A stretch of DNA of 64,000 nt, taken from positions 1 to 64,000 of the forward strand of contig JBGSVE010000063.1 of NCBI GenBank assembly GCA_041753075.1, given 5' to 3'. A program made the position numbers and the translations under genes. Below the pieces are notes generated by a model that did not search any database, had not been told where the DNA came from, and was given only the letters and a program-made list of their open reading frames with translations. Within the stretch, counting starts at the first letter, position 1, and each line of letters begins with the position of its first letter. Positions 25,165 to 34,973 of the stretch are shown here, one piece after another. Source of the stretch: UBA6163 sp041753075 (GTDB lineage: Bacteria > Planctomycetota > Planctomycetia > Pirellulales > Pirellulaceae).

Positions 25165-28100
25165 GATGAGTGTGAAAATGTTCTCGAAACGCAACCTCTG
25201 GATATTGGCCGGAACCCTCGCGTCGTGCGGTATGACCACTGGATTGCCTTTAGAGGGCGCCGAGCCTGCGTTACCTCTGGTGACATGGACGAATACCAAA
25301 CTCGGCGATGATGGAACGCTCGAATCGACAGTGACTGCCGCGGGTGGCGTGTCCATTGATGCGGGACCATCGACATTCTCATCCACGCTCAAAGCGACCA
25401 AGGACGGCGTTGGCGAGATCACGGGAAACTCGGTCGTGTTTTATGTCGACGACGACCAGGATCGGACGGGCGAGACGATCGCGGATGCGGTGAAGAATGA
25501 ACACTACGCGGAGTTCGTTTTCAAAGTCAGCAGCATGGCGGACGGTGCCGTGCTGCGTGTCACCGGGCTTTCCTATCAGGCTCGGCTGAACCTAAACACG
25601 AAGGCGCAAGTGCATGGAGCGATGCTGAGTCAGGCGGCGATAGATGGAAAGCTCGTGGGCGAATTGGGGTCGCACCAATTGGGCAAGGTCAGCTCGCATG
25701 TCGCCAGCGGACTCGATCTCGAACTGCATAGCGGCGACACGTTCACCGCGCGATTGTATTTTGCAGGCTTCGACGGTGAGGCCAAGGACGGAATGAAGTT
25801 CTCGCGTTTCCACACGGGTGTGCGTTTCGGCAATGTGCAGATTCTTGGGCATGCCGATGCGCCGATGAAGCTCACGACGTTTCCTCGCGAGGTTCACGCC
25901 GTGCTGCAAAAGCACTGCTTCGTCTGTCACGGTGACAAGGAGCAAAAGGGCGAGCTCCGAATGGACACGCTTTCGATTGATTTCCTCAAGGACCGCGCCG
26001 CGAGCGAGACTTGGCACGATGCGCTGGATGTGGTGTCCACCGGCGAGATGCCGCCTGAAGATGAGCCGCGACCTTCGGACGAAGCTCGCAGCGTTTTGAC
26101 GAGTTGGATTCGAGCGCAGATGTCTGCGGCGCTGGCTGCGACAAAGGAGGAGGGTGCCGACATCGTGATGCGTCGGCTGAACAAAGACGAGTATCGATTT
26201 ACTATGACTGATTTGCTCGGTGTGCCCGGCAACTACGGCGAGCGTCTGCCTGCCGATCCGCTATCGAAGGAAGGCTTTGCCAACGACGGCGCGACGCTCG
26301 GGATGACGGCGATGCAGATGGAGATCTACCTGGATTCGGCACGCGCCGCGCTCGCGGACGTGGTTGTGGAAGGGACGCAACCGACGCGCACCGAGACGCT
26401 CGTTGTAGATGAATCGGCCACGGCCATCGTGGTTGGCAAAGTGGGCATTGGGCATGATAAACAGAACGTCAGCACCGGAGGCCATATCCTCGACCGCACC
26501 GGCATCTTCGCCGCCACCTTTGGCGAACAAGCCGAGGAGCGTGAGAAAATCCCCACGGAGGGTCGATTTACGATTCGCGTGAAGGCGCACGCCGAGTTCC
26601 AGCCTGGTCAACCCGCGCCAATGATGCGGGTGGTTTATGGTCACAAGGCGCCGGGCGCGTTCGCCGCTTACAACGAAGTGGGAACGCTGGCGATCACGGA
26701 CACCCAGCCGCGCGTGTATGAGTTCAACGGCCTCGCGCAGCATTTCCCCAGTGCAAGGCTTCAGGGCGACAAGTGGCTGCAGTTTGCCGCTGTGGAAAAC
26801 ATTCTCGACGACGCTGGTGCGCTGCCGCCATTCGCGACCACGAGTGCGAAGAAGAGAAAGGGCGACATGTTTCACGAACTCGATCCCAACTTCCCTCGCA
26901 TCATCGTCGAGTCAGTCCAACTTATCGGCAATGACTACCCGCAGTGGCCGCCGGCGGAGCATCGCCACATCCTTTTCGCCGCATCGAACGAAGGCACACC
27001 TGAATATGCCCGCGACGTGCTCCGCCGCTTTCTCTCGCGAGCATGGCGCGGTCCGGTGAGCGATTCCGAAGTGGCAAAGTATCACGCGCACTTCGTGAAG
27101 CTCTCGCGGCAGATGCCCTTCGTCGCCGCGATGCGCGAGACCCTCGCTGTCGCGCTGGCATCGCCATATTTTCTTTACCTCGTCGAGCCGCGTTTGAAAA
27201 ACAACGCTGATCAGCCGCTCAACGATTTCGAGATCGCCACCCGCCTCTCCTATTTTCTCTGGAGTTCCATGCCGGACGACACGCTGCTTGATCTCGCGGC
27301 CCAAGGCACGCTCAAACAGCCAAAGGTGCTCGAAGCGCAGGTTCAGCGGATGCTGGCCGATCCGAAATCGCAGCGATTTGTGGAGCAGTTCACGACGCAG
27401 TGGCTCGATCTCGGCGGGCTCGAGCGGGTTGCGGTGAATCCGCAGTATTACCCCGATTTCGATGACGAATTGAAGACCGATATGATCGGAGAGACGCAAG
27501 GCTTCTTTGCCGAGATCCTGCGTAACGGCACCTCCGCGCTGCAGTTTTTGGATTGTGACTGGACCATGCTCAATGCGGTGCTTGCGAAGCACTACGGACT
27601 CAGCGGTCCGAAGTCGCAAGCCTTTGTCCGCGTGCCGCTGGCAGGCACCTCTCGCCCCGGTGGTCTACTTGGCCACGCGTCGATGCATTTGACCAACTCC
27701 AACGGCGAGGACTCGCATCCCATCAAGCGCGCGATCTGGATTCGCGAACGCCTGCTTCACGACCCGCCGCTGCCGCCGCCACCGAATGTCCCGGATTTGC
27801 CCACCGAGGATCCGAACTTCGCGAAGCTGTCCATTCGTGAGCAGTTGCAAATCCATCGCAAGGACCCCGCCTGTGCTGATTGCCATCGTGGTATCGACGC
27901 TTGGGGTGTCGCCCTCGACCACTTCGATGTCGTCGGGCTCTGGCGCGATGTCATCCGCCGTCCCAGCGGGCAGACGGAGAAGAAGGGCAATCCGATCTTC
28001 GACGAACTTCCCGTGGACGCCAAAGACAGCCTGCCCGGTGGCGTGACGCTCGACGGACTCGACGATTTAAAGGCGTACCTTTTGAACGATCGCAAGGACC

Positions 28101-28273
28101 AGTTCGCCCACGCCCTCGTCACCAAACTCTTTGCCTACGCGCTCGGTCGCAGCATTGTGTGGTCCGACAAGGAAACCGTGAATCAACTCACCGGTCGATT
28201 TACCGAAAGCGGCTACAAGCTGCCTTCGCTCATCGCGGACATCGTCGCCACCGAGCCCTTCCAGAACCCTTAA
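25157..28273 (+). CDS. Planctomycete-type cytochrome c protein (PSCyt1/DUF1587/1595/1592/1588/1585)
   Basis: A 1038-residue exported protein with the standard order of planctomycete DUF domains. A 240-residue N-terminal extension of unknown function precedes a cytochrome-like heme site CFVCH (Cys254, Cys257, His258). DUF1587 (RRLNKDEYRFTMTDLLGVPG) is at about 335, DUF1595 at about 615, DUF1592 (RLSYFLWSSMPDDTLLDLAA) at about 690, DUF1588 (GLLGHASMHLTNSNGEDSHP) at about 835, and DUF1585 (RKDQFAHALVTKLFAYALGR) near the end. A second pair CADCH occurs in DUF1588. Electron-transfer partners are unknown. The extension is longer than in most family members. It leads an apparent operon with the DUF1552, PQQ and sulfatase genes. 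Confidence 0.9.
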   Translation: MNRMSVKMFSKRNLWILAGTLASCGMTTGLPLEGAEPALPLVTWTNTKLGDDGTLESTVTAAGGVSIDAGPSTFSSTLKATKDGVGEITGNSVVFYVDDDQDRTGETIADAVKNEHYAEFVFKVSSMADGAVLRVTGLSYQARLNLNTKAQVHGAMLSQAAIDGKLVGELGSHQLGKVSSHVASGLDLELHSGDTFTARLYFAGFDGEAKDGMKFSRFHTGVRFGNVQILGHADAPMKLTTFPREVHAVLQKHCFVCHGDKEQKGELRMDTLSIDFLKDRAASETWHDALDVVSTGEMPPEDEPRPSDEARSVLTSWIRAQMSAALAATKEEGADIVMRRLNKDEYRFTMTDLLGVPGNYGERLPADPLSKEGFANDGATLGMTAMQMEIYLDSARAALADVVVEGTQPTRTETLVVDESATAIVVGKVGIGHDKQNVSTGGHILDRTGIFAATFGEQAEEREKIPTEGRFTIRVKAHAEFQPGQPAPMMRVVYGHKAPGAFAAYNEVGTLAITDTQPRVYEFNGLAQHFPSARLQGDKWLQFAAVENILDDAGALPPFATTSAKKRKGDMFHELDPNFPRIIVESVQLIGNDYPQWPPAEHRHILFAASNEGTPEYARDVLRRFLSRAWRGPVSDSEVAKYHAHFVKLSRQMPFVAAMRETLAVALASPYFLYLVEPRLKNNADQPLNDFEIATRLSYFLWSSMPDDTLLDLAAQGTLKQPKVLEAQVQRMLADPKSQRFVEQFTTQWLDLGGLERVAVNPQYYPDFDDELKTDMIGETQGFFAEILRNGTSALQFLDCDWTMLNAVLAKHYGLSGPKSQAFVRVPLAGTSRPGGLLGHASMHLTNSNGEDSHPIKRAIWIRERLLHDPPLPPPPNVPDLPTEDPNFAKLSIREQLQIHRKDPACADCHRGIDAWGVALDHFDVVGLWRDVIRRPSGQTEKKGNPIFDELPVDAKDSLPGGVTLDGLDDLKAYLLNDRKDQFAHALVTKLFAYALGRSIVWSDKETVNQLTGRFTESGYKLPSLIADIVATEPFQNP

Positions 28274-28286
28274 CTCATACTCAAAC

Positions 28287-29612
28287 ATGAAAACGAACAC
28301 CCTTACTCGCCGCCATTTCCTCCGCGCTTCCGGTATCACTCTCGGGCTTCCGTGGCTCGAGGCCTTTGCCGGATCTGCTCCGTTATGTGCCGCACCGAAA
28401 CGATTCTGTTCCATCTACTTCCCTTACGGCGTCAGTTTGCCCAATGAGACGCATGAGCATGCGAAGTGGAACTGGTTCCCGTCTCAAACCGGCCGCGATT
28501 TTCAGTTCAACGAATCGCTGAAGGGCCTCACTCCGTTCCGCAGCCAGCTGTCGGTCTTGGGCGGTCTGCATCACCCGGGAATGGCTGGCGGCGGTGGCCA
28601 TGATTCGGGCGATACCTTCCTCACCGGAGCGTCGCTCAGGAATGGCAATCTCAAGAACTCCATCTCGCTCGATCAAGTCATGGCCAGGCAGCTCGGTGAC
28701 GAGACGCGCTTCTCCTCGCTCGTGCTCTCCACCGATGGCGGCGTTGGCATTCCTACACGAGCCAACACGTTGTCCTACTCTGAAGATGGGCAGCCGATTC
28801 CCTCGTTGAACCGGCCTGCGTTCATCTTCGAGCGGCTCTTCGGTTTGAACGAAGACAGCATCGAAGCCCAGCGGCGCGGATTCACGGTGACGGGCAGCCA
28901 TCTTGATCTGCTGCTCGATGAGGCCCGCACACTGAATGCGAAACTCGGCAAAGCCGACCAGGAAAAACTCGACGAATACCTCACCTCCGTTCGCCAAGTG
29001 GAGCAACAGGTACAACGCTCAGCAGATTGGCTCGACGTACCCAAGCCGCAGATCAATGCCAGCGGTCTCACTCTCGATGCCGACGACAACACGCCAAAGG
29101 AACTGATCCGCACCATGCTCGACTTGCTCATACTCGCTTTCCAGACTGACAGCACGCGCTTCGCCACCTACCAGCTTGCCAGTATGCATGGAGCCACCTC
29201 GATCGCGGTGAAGTTTTCGCAGCTCCTTGGTTTCGGTAACACCACCCACGCACTCGCGCATGGTTGGAATAAACCCGGCGGCGCGGAACGCCTCGGCAAA
29301 TGGGATCAGTGGCAGGCCGAAAACCTCGCCTACTTCATTGGCAAACTCGCTGCCGTGAAGGAGGGCAATGGTACGCTGCTGGACAATACCATCGTTCTGT
29401 ATGGCAGCTCCAACAGCACCACACACACGAATCTTAACTACCCGCTCATCCTCGCTGGCGGCAAGAACCTCGGCCTGAAGCATGGGGAGCATCGCCAGTT
29501 CGCTAAAACGATCCCGTTGTCGAATCTTTATCTCACGCTGCTTCATCGCATGGGCATCGAGCAGAAGAAGTTCGCTGACAGCAATGGCGAAATGACGGAA
29601 CTGGTGGGCTAA
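28287..29612 (+). CDS. Tat-exported DUF1552 protein
   Basis: A 441-residue protein that starts with a twin-arginine signal (RRHFLRASGITLGLPWLEAF) and then carries one DUF1552 domain. Typical landmarks are SLPNETHEHAKWNWFPSQTG, LGGLHHPGMAGGGGHDSGDT and a C-terminal GSSNSTTHTNLNYPLILAGG. DUF1552 genes nearly always follow a DUF1592-type cytochrome gene, as here (14 bp apart), and are thought to work together in planctomycetes; the reaction is unknown. The Tat signal implies folding or cofactor insertion before export. The fold resembles the alkaline-phosphatase-like DUF1501/DUF1552 group. Confidence 0.9.
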   Translation: MKTNTLTRRHFLRASGITLGLPWLEAFAGSAPLCAAPKRFCSIYFPYGVSLPNETHEHAKWNWFPSQTGRDFQFNESLKGLTPFRSQLSVLGGLHHPGMAGGGGHDSGDTFLTGASLRNGNLKNSISLDQVMARQLGDETRFSSLVLSTDGGVGIPTRANTLSYSEDGQPIPSLNRPAFIFERLFGLNEDSIEAQRRGFTVTGSHLDLLLDEARTLNAKLGKADQEKLDEYLTSVRQVEQQVQRSADWLDVPKPQINASGLTLDADDNTPKELIRTMLDLLILAFQTDSTRFATYQLASMHGATSIAVKFSQLLGFGNTTHALAHGWNKPGGAERLGKWDQWQAENLAYFIGKLAAVKEGNGTLLDNTIVLYGSSNSTTHTNLNYPLILAGGKNLGLKHGEHRQFAKTIPLSNLYLTLLHRMGIEQKKFADSNGEMTELVG

Positions 29613-29616
29613 CAAG

Positions 29617-31137
29617 ATGATCATGAAACCCTCAACACTCATTCTCTCATCGCTTGTCGCTCTCCTAAGCCAGGCCTGCGTCGCCGATTGGCCGATCTCC
29701 ACGGAGACAGCGCAAACGAAGTGGAGCGTCGCACTCGATCAAAACATCGCGTGGAAAATCACGCTGCCGGAGACGGGTCAAAACACTCCGGTCATTCACG
29801 ACGGCAAGGTCTTTTTTTCCACAATGAAACCCGTCGATAGTGAAGTGACAACGGGTAGCGACATCGTGGCGTGGTGCTGCGATGCGGCCACCGGCAAGGT
29901 GCTTTGGCAGCGTGATATTTCCGGCAAGTATCCGACGCGGCTATCCGGCTGCTTTGGCGACAGCACATCGCCGCCGGCGGTTTGTGATGGCAAGCGAGTC
30001 GTATTCACCAATGCCTCGGGCACCATCGTCTGTTTCGATCTCGAAGGGTTGCCGCTGTGGAGGAAGGAAATCCTGTCCGTCGCCCGCACGCTGCCGTTTG
30101 TTCACGACGGCCGGTTTGTCTTCACAAAGCAGGTCTATCCGCCGGAGTCCGATGGCAATTTCGGTCATCAATATGCCGACTCGCCGGTCGAGATGTGGAC
30201 CCAGCTCCAATCGCTCGACATGACCACGGGCAAAGTCGTGTGGACGACGACATGCGGTATCAACATGGGCTGCGCTGTTCTTCCGCAGAAGCTCGGCGAT
30301 GGCCGCGCGGTGGCCGTGGTCGGGCGCGGCGGCGGTCATGGACCGCCGGAAAAACCGGACGGTATTTCCATGATCGATCTGCGCGACGGCACGACGATGT
30401 GGTCGCTGGAATTGAAGGACTTCATGGCCACGATGAGCTTCAGCGTGCGGAACGACGAGGTGCATATCTTCCACATAGGCGAACACCTTTGCGTCAATGC
30501 GATCACGGGCCAGATCGTCCGCCGCGTTTCCATTTTGGACGATGTTTCTGTCCGGCGCTGGAAGGACGGGCGGTGGGTCACGCAGACCGAGAGCATTGCG
30601 CGGAAATCGACGCGGATGATCACACAGACGTCGAATTTGCTCGTCGGCCCGTGGCATTACTTCCGCAGCTACACGCGGCCTTATCTCGGACGGGTCAATG
30701 TCGAGACGGGCAGCGTTGAATATCTTGAGCTGCCATTGCAACTAGCCCGAGCTGCCGGCAAGGAGGATGTGCTGCTGTGGTTTGAGGAGCCAAAGGGGAA
30801 AGGCTCGCCCAGCGTTGAGAAACAAACCATCGTGCCGAACGACGTGAAGAACTCGCGCGGCATCGTGGTTATGGGTGACAAGCGTTCCACCGGCAGCGGC
30901 TGGGGCCACATCGCGGCGCCCACGCCTTGCGTCGCCGGGCCACATCTTTACGTGCCGGTGATGAACGGCACTGTCTATGTCATCGACTGGAACGCGCCGA
31001 AGCTCGACGAATCAGCCATCGTCGCCATCAACGATCTCGGTCCTGCCGGCCAGTCCTACACTCGCGCTAGCCTCACCTTTGCAAACGGTCATGCCTTTGC
31101 ACACACCATCCGCGAGCTGATCTGCCTCGGGAAGTGA
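29617..31137 (+). CDS. Secreted PQQ-like beta-propeller protein
   Basis: A 506-residue exported protein with a signal peptide (about residues 1-24, LSSLVALLSQACVAD) and repeats of a PQQ/WD-type beta-propeller. Blades are marked by TPVIHDGKVFFSTM, GKVLWQRDISGKYP, PPAVCDGKRVVFTNASGT, and GTTMWSLELKDFMATMSF. The fold resembles BamB or the propeller of quinoprotein dehydrogenases. The conserved Glu/Asp/Cys-Cys catalytic residues of true PQQ alcohol dehydrogenases are not evident, so a scaffold or sugar-binding role is as likely. It starts 5 bp after the DUF1552 stop, in the same operon. Confidence 0.85.
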   Translation: MIMKPSTLILSSLVALLSQACVADWPISTETAQTKWSVALDQNIAWKITLPETGQNTPVIHDGKVFFSTMKPVDSEVTTGSDIVAWCCDAATGKVLWQRDISGKYPTRLSGCFGDSTSPPAVCDGKRVVFTNASGTIVCFDLEGLPLWRKEILSVARTLPFVHDGRFVFTKQVYPPESDGNFGHQYADSPVEMWTQLQSLDMTTGKVVWTTTCGINMGCAVLPQKLGDGRAVAVVGRGGGHGPPEKPDGISMIDLRDGTTMWSLELKDFMATMSFSVRNDEVHIFHIGEHLCVNAITGQIVRRVSILDDVSVRRWKDGRWVTQTESIARKSTRMITQTSNLLVGPWHYFRSYTRPYLGRVNVETGSVEYLELPLQLARAAGKEDVLLWFEEPKGKGSPSVEKQTIVPNDVKNSRGIVVMGDKRSTGSGWGHIAAPTPCVAGPHLYVPVMNGTVYVIDWNAPKLDESAIVAINDLGPAGQSYTRASLTFANGHAFAHTIRELICLGK

Positions 31138-31168
31138 CCCGCATGAAAGAGGAAAAAGAGAATTACTT

Positions 31169-32527
31169 ATGAAAACCTACCTGCTTACTGTTGCCTTCTT
31201 GGCTATTTCATTTTCACATGGTTTCGCTGCGGATGCGAAGCAGCCGAATATTGTTTTTCTTCTCGCCGATGATTTGGGCGGCGGCGACCTGCATTGCTAC
31301 GGGCATCCTTATTCGCGCACGCCCAACATTGATTCGCTCGCAAGTGACGGCACGCGTTTCATGCAATTCAATTCCACCGGTGCAACCTGTTGCCCGGCGC
31401 GGACGGGCCTGATGACTTCGAAGTTCACCGCGACGTATCCGACTTACCCCGCAAACGGTGGCTTCGCAGATCGCGTTACGATCACCGAGTTGCTGAAAAA
31501 GCACGGCTACGCCACAGGGCACTTCGGTAAATGGCATATTGGGCCGGTGGAGAAGCCGGGTACCTACGGCATCGATTCCATTGGCACAGGGGAGGAGCTA
31601 CAGGGCGGAAAGAAAAAGAAGGTTGCCGATGACCGTGGGCGCGACGCGCACATTTACGATGATGCCATCGAGTTCATCGAGCTGCACAAGGACGTTCCTT
31701 TTTATGTCAACGTCTGGGGGCACATTTCGCACTACGCCGTTGACCCACAGGACTCACTCGTGAAACGCTGGAGCGGGCTGAAAGTTAACGACGGCGATTT
31801 CCCCGCGCCGATTCTCGCCAAGTTCAACGACGCGCGGAACGCTGGCGGTGACGTCGACGATGGTATGCGCCGTTATCTCGCTGACGTTGAATCGCTCGAC
31901 GACAGCGTGGGTCGACTGCTGAAGCGGCTTGATGAACTCGGCCTGCGCGACAACACCATCGTCGTCTTCAACAGCGACCAGGGTGCCGACATGAGCAAGA
32001 TCACCGACGGCGGACTTCGATTCAACATGATGGGCTACAACGGTCCGCACCGTGGCGGCAAGCACACGTTTTGGGAGGGAGGCGTGCGCGTGCCCTGGAT
32101 CGTGCGCTGGCCCGGCCACGTGCCTGCCGGCCGCACCGACGAGCAGTCAGTCATTAGTGGCGTGGACTGGCTGCCGACGCTTTGCACCATCGCCGGCGTG
32201 AAAATCAACCTCGACGATTTCGATGGTGAGGATGCTTCCGCCGCGTGGCGTGGCAAAGGTCCGCACGTGCGTACCAAACCGCTGTTCTGGAAAGTGAGTT
32301 CGCCCGGCAGCGAGTCCTACATTCGCGAAGGCCAGTGGAAACTGCGTCACCCCACTCGCAAGAACAATGGGGAAGTCGAACTGTACGACATTATCTCCGA
32401 TCCTGCGGAGTCCAAAAACATCGCCGCGCAGCATCCGGACATCGTGAAGGCGCTCTCAGCAAAAGTCGACGACTGGGTTGCCACGCTGCCGACGGAATAC
32501 CTCAAAACCAAAGACAAACAGGACTGA
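31169..32527 (+). CDS. Secreted sulfatase
   Basis: A 452-residue exported sulfatase with a signal peptide (residues 1-21), metal site FLLADDLGGGD (Asp34, Asp35), and active-site motif CCPAR (Cys74-Arg78) fitting C-x-P-x-R. FGKWHIGPVE follows, then NSDQGADMSK, an unusual form of the SDNG motif with Gln in place of Asn. Further landmarks are GGKHTFWEGGVRVPWIVRWP and LYDIISDPAES. Its length and order match the short-form planctomycete sulfatases. It is the fourth gene of the operon starting at 25157. Formylglycine formation would need an FGE not encoded in the window. Confidence 0.92.
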   Translation: MKTYLLTVAFLAISFSHGFAADAKQPNIVFLLADDLGGGDLHCYGHPYSRTPNIDSLASDGTRFMQFNSTGATCCPARTGLMTSKFTATYPTYPANGGFADRVTITELLKKHGYATGHFGKWHIGPVEKPGTYGIDSIGTGEELQGGKKKKVADDRGRDAHIYDDAIEFIELHKDVPFYVNVWGHISHYAVDPQDSLVKRWSGLKVNDGDFPAPILAKFNDARNAGGDVDDGMRRYLADVESLDDSVGRLLKRLDELGLRDNTIVVFNSDQGADMSKITDGGLRFNMMGYNGPHRGGKHTFWEGGVRVPWIVRWPGHVPAGRTDEQSVISGVDWLPTLCTIAGVKINLDDFDGEDASAAWRGKGPHVRTKPLFWKVSSPGSESYIREGQWKLRHPTRKNNGEVELYDIISDPAESKNIAAQHPDIVKALSAKVDDWVATLPTEYLKTKDKQD

Positions 32528-32528
32528 G

Positions 32529-33290
32529 ATGATCAAGACCCATGCAATTTTTAGGATGATGAAGCGGACGATCCTCGCGTTCGCTTCGTGGCTGCTTGTG
32601 CCGCTGGTCGGGCTACAAACCGCTGACGCATCAAAACCAAACATCCTCGTTATCTTCACCTCCGACAACGGCTGCGCGCCTTACATTGGTGTGAAGGACC
32701 TCGAACAAATGGGGCACTATCCCAGTGGCCCGTGTCGCGGCTACAAGGCCGATGCATGGGAAGGCGGACACCGTGTGCCATTGATCGTGCGCTGGCCGGG
32801 AGTAGTGAAGGCGGGCAGTGTTTGCAACCAGCTTGTGCACCAGGCGGACTTCATTCGCACCTTCGCCGATGTGTTTGGCGTGAAGCTTCCAGACACGGCT
32901 GGTGAGGACAGCTTCAGCCTCATGCCTTTGCTCAAAGGCGAAGACAAACCCATTCGCGATAACGCCGTGAGCGCCTCCATCCAAGGCACGCCCGCACTGC
33001 GCAGCAGCTCATGGAAATACATCCCCGCAGCAGGCTCCGGCGGCTGGGGCACCGGGGGCGATCAATCGCAGCCCGCGCAGTTTTACAACCTGGCCGATGA
33101 CTTAGGCGAAACCAAGAACCTCGCCGCTGCAATGCCAGAGAAAGTGAACGAGATGAAAGCGATCTTGGAGAAGCTTATCGCCGATGGCCGTAGCACGCCG
33201 GGCGCTCATCAATCAAACGATGTCGAAGTGAAGCGTTATCCCACAAAGCCTCAGGCTGCAACCGCGAACAAAGCAAAGACGAAGAAGTAG
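32529..33290 (+). pseudogene. Internally deleted sulfatase lacking the active site
   Basis: A 253-residue frame that begins 1 bp after the previous gene. The signal peptide and KPNILVIF (normally followed by a DD motif) are joined directly to TSDNGCAPYIGVKDLEQMGH, a segment from the middle of a sulfatase. The rest proceeds normally through WEGGHRVPLIVRWPG to the C-terminal FYNLADDLGETKNLA. About 220 residues, including the C-x-P-x-R cysteine, are missing. The join falls at two similar VIF segments, suggesting recombination across short repeats. The reading frame survives, so a stable inactive protein is conceivable. Confidence 0.85.
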
Positions 33291-33385
33291 GGACTTCAAC
33301 AAACTGCGAGCGGTTTCGACGCCTACGCCTTCAGTGCCTCGACTACAATCGATACAAAAACCATCACCCTCATCACTTGCCTACC

Positions 33386-34858
33386 ATGAAAATCTCCCTA
33401 TTCGCTGTTCTCGTCGCATTATCCGTTTTTCCCATTTCGGCATCGGCTGCGACGCCGCCGAATGTCGTCATTATCTTTATTGACGACCTGGGCTATGGCG
33501 ACATAGGCCCCTACGGAGCTACGAAACAAAAGACGCCGAACCTCGACAAGATGGGTCAGGAAGGTATGAAGCTCACATCGTTCTATGCAGCCCCTGTGTG
33601 CAGCGTGTCGCGGGCGCAATTGATGACCGGTTGCTACGGCGTGCGTGTTTCGGTGCCTGGTGTTTTTGGACCAGGAAACAAAAATGGTCTCAATCCCACC
33701 GAAACAACCATCGCGGAGCATTTGAAGACGCTAGGCTACGCCACCCAATGCGTTGGCAAATGGCACCTTGGCGACCAGCCTGATTTTTTACCGACGAAGC
33801 AGGGCTTCGATCACTACTTGGGGATCCCGTACTCAAACGACATGCAGCGCACTTCAAAAGAGACCAATGCGAAGGTGGTACCGCTGCTGCGTGATGAAAA
33901 AGTCGCCGAACTTCTCACCGACGGGGACCAGAGTCGCATTGTCGAACGCTACACCGAAGAAGCGGTTGGTTTCATCCGCACGAACAAAGATAAGCCATTC
34001 TTCCTCTACTTCCCGCACACAGCCGTCCACACGCCGATCTGGCCGGGCGAAAAGTTCCGCGGCAAATCGCAGAACGGCCGCTTCGGCGATTGGGTCGAGG
34101 AAGTGGACTGGAGTGTCGGTCGAGTACTCGACACCTTGCGCGACCTGAAGATCGATAATACCACTCTCGTCCTGTTCACCAGCGACAACGGCCCTTGGCT
34201 CATCAAGGGCGCGGACGGTGGCAGCGCCCTTCCTCTTCGTGGCGGCAAAGGCAGCACTTGGGAGGGCGGTGTGCGCGTGCCGACCATCGCCTGGTGGCCG
34301 GGCAAAATCGCTCCCGGTAGCGTGTGCGATACCGTCGCTGGCACCATCGACGTGCTCCCCACCTGCGTGTCTCTCGCCGGAGGCAAAGTGACCGTCGAAC
34401 CCGTGATCGACGGTCGCGATATTTCGCCGCTATTGTACGGAAAAACCAATGCTGCACAGCGCGAAGCACACTATTACTTCGCCGGCTACAACCTCCAGGC
34501 CGTGCGTCAGGGCCCGTGGAAACTCGCCATCGCCGCCCAGCCCGAATCGATGGGCAAAAGCGCTGCTGACGACACGAAGATCAATCCACGTCTCTATAAT
34601 CTCGACACTGAAATCAACGAGCAGACCAACCTCGCCGACAAGCATCCCGATATCGTATCCAAACTCACCGCACTCGCGGAAAAGATGAACGACGAACTGG
34701 GCGGCAAGGATCTCAAAGCACGTCGCCCCGCCGGTGAAGCCGCCAAGCCAGCCACCCTCTATCCCACCACCGACACACCGCGCATCAAGAAGAACGAAGT
34801 GCCCAAAAAAGCCAAAGGTAAACCTGTGAAACTCGAAGCACTCAAGCCCGGCGGCTGA
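33386..34858 (+). CDS. Secreted sulfatase with CSVSR motif
   Basis: A 490-residue exported sulfatase. ATG 33386 directly precedes the signal peptide (MKISLFAVLVALSVFPISAS). The metal site IFIDDLGYGD is at about 30-39. The active-site segment is APVCSVSRAQLMTGCYG (Cys72 to Arg76), with Val where the formylglycine consensus C-x-P-x-R has Pro. VGKWHLGDQPDFLPTKQGFD, FTSDNGPW, GGKGSTWEGGVRVPTIAWWP and VIDGRDISPLL follow. The C-terminal tail is Lys/Pro-rich. Conversion to formylglycine may be altered by the missing proline; otherwise the gene is intact. A 95-bp gap separates it from the preceding gene. Confidence 0.9.
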   Translation: MKISLFAVLVALSVFPISASAATPPNVVIIFIDDLGYGDIGPYGATKQKTPNLDKMGQEGMKLTSFYAAPVCSVSRAQLMTGCYGVRVSVPGVFGPGNKNGLNPTETTIAEHLKTLGYATQCVGKWHLGDQPDFLPTKQGFDHYLGIPYSNDMQRTSKETNAKVVPLLRDEKVAELLTDGDQSRIVERYTEEAVGFIRTNKDKPFFLYFPHTAVHTPIWPGEKFRGKSQNGRFGDWVEEVDWSVGRVLDTLRDLKIDNTTLVLFTSDNGPWLIKGADGGSALPLRGGKGSTWEGGVRVPTIAWWPGKIAPGSVCDTVAGTIDVLPTCVSLAGGKVTVEPVIDGRDISPLLYGKTNAAQREAHYYFAGYNLQAVRQGPWKLAIAAQPESMGKSAADDTKINPRLYNLDTEINEQTNLADKHPDIVSKLTALAEKMNDELGGKDLKARRPAGEAAKPATLYPTTDTPRIKKNEVPKKAKGKPVKLEALKPGG

Positions 34859-34936
34859 CCTCTATGCCTCTGTCGGGCTCGTCCTGGGTTGTTAAAGCTT
34901 CGCGGTTGCAAGAGAACTGGAACTTCCCACAAAAAC

Positions 34937-34965
34937 TTGACAGTGCTTTGCTATTTCTATAAACA
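34937..34965 (+). promoter_or_regulatory. Candidate sigma-70-type promoter for the sulfatase-esterase gene
   Basis: A perfect -35 box TTGACA (34937-34942) is followed by TATAAA (34958, 15-bp spacer) or TAAACA (34960, 17-bp spacer). The start codon at 34974 or 34980 is so close that the mRNA would be nearly leaderless. No ribosome binding site is visible. Confidence 0.55.
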
Positions 34966-34973
34966 AAATTTTT

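Noticed and set aside
29941..30741. Minus-strand open frame of 266 codons opposite the propeller gene
   Set aside because: Biased composition and no recognisable motifs. The plus-strand propeller repeats account for the region.
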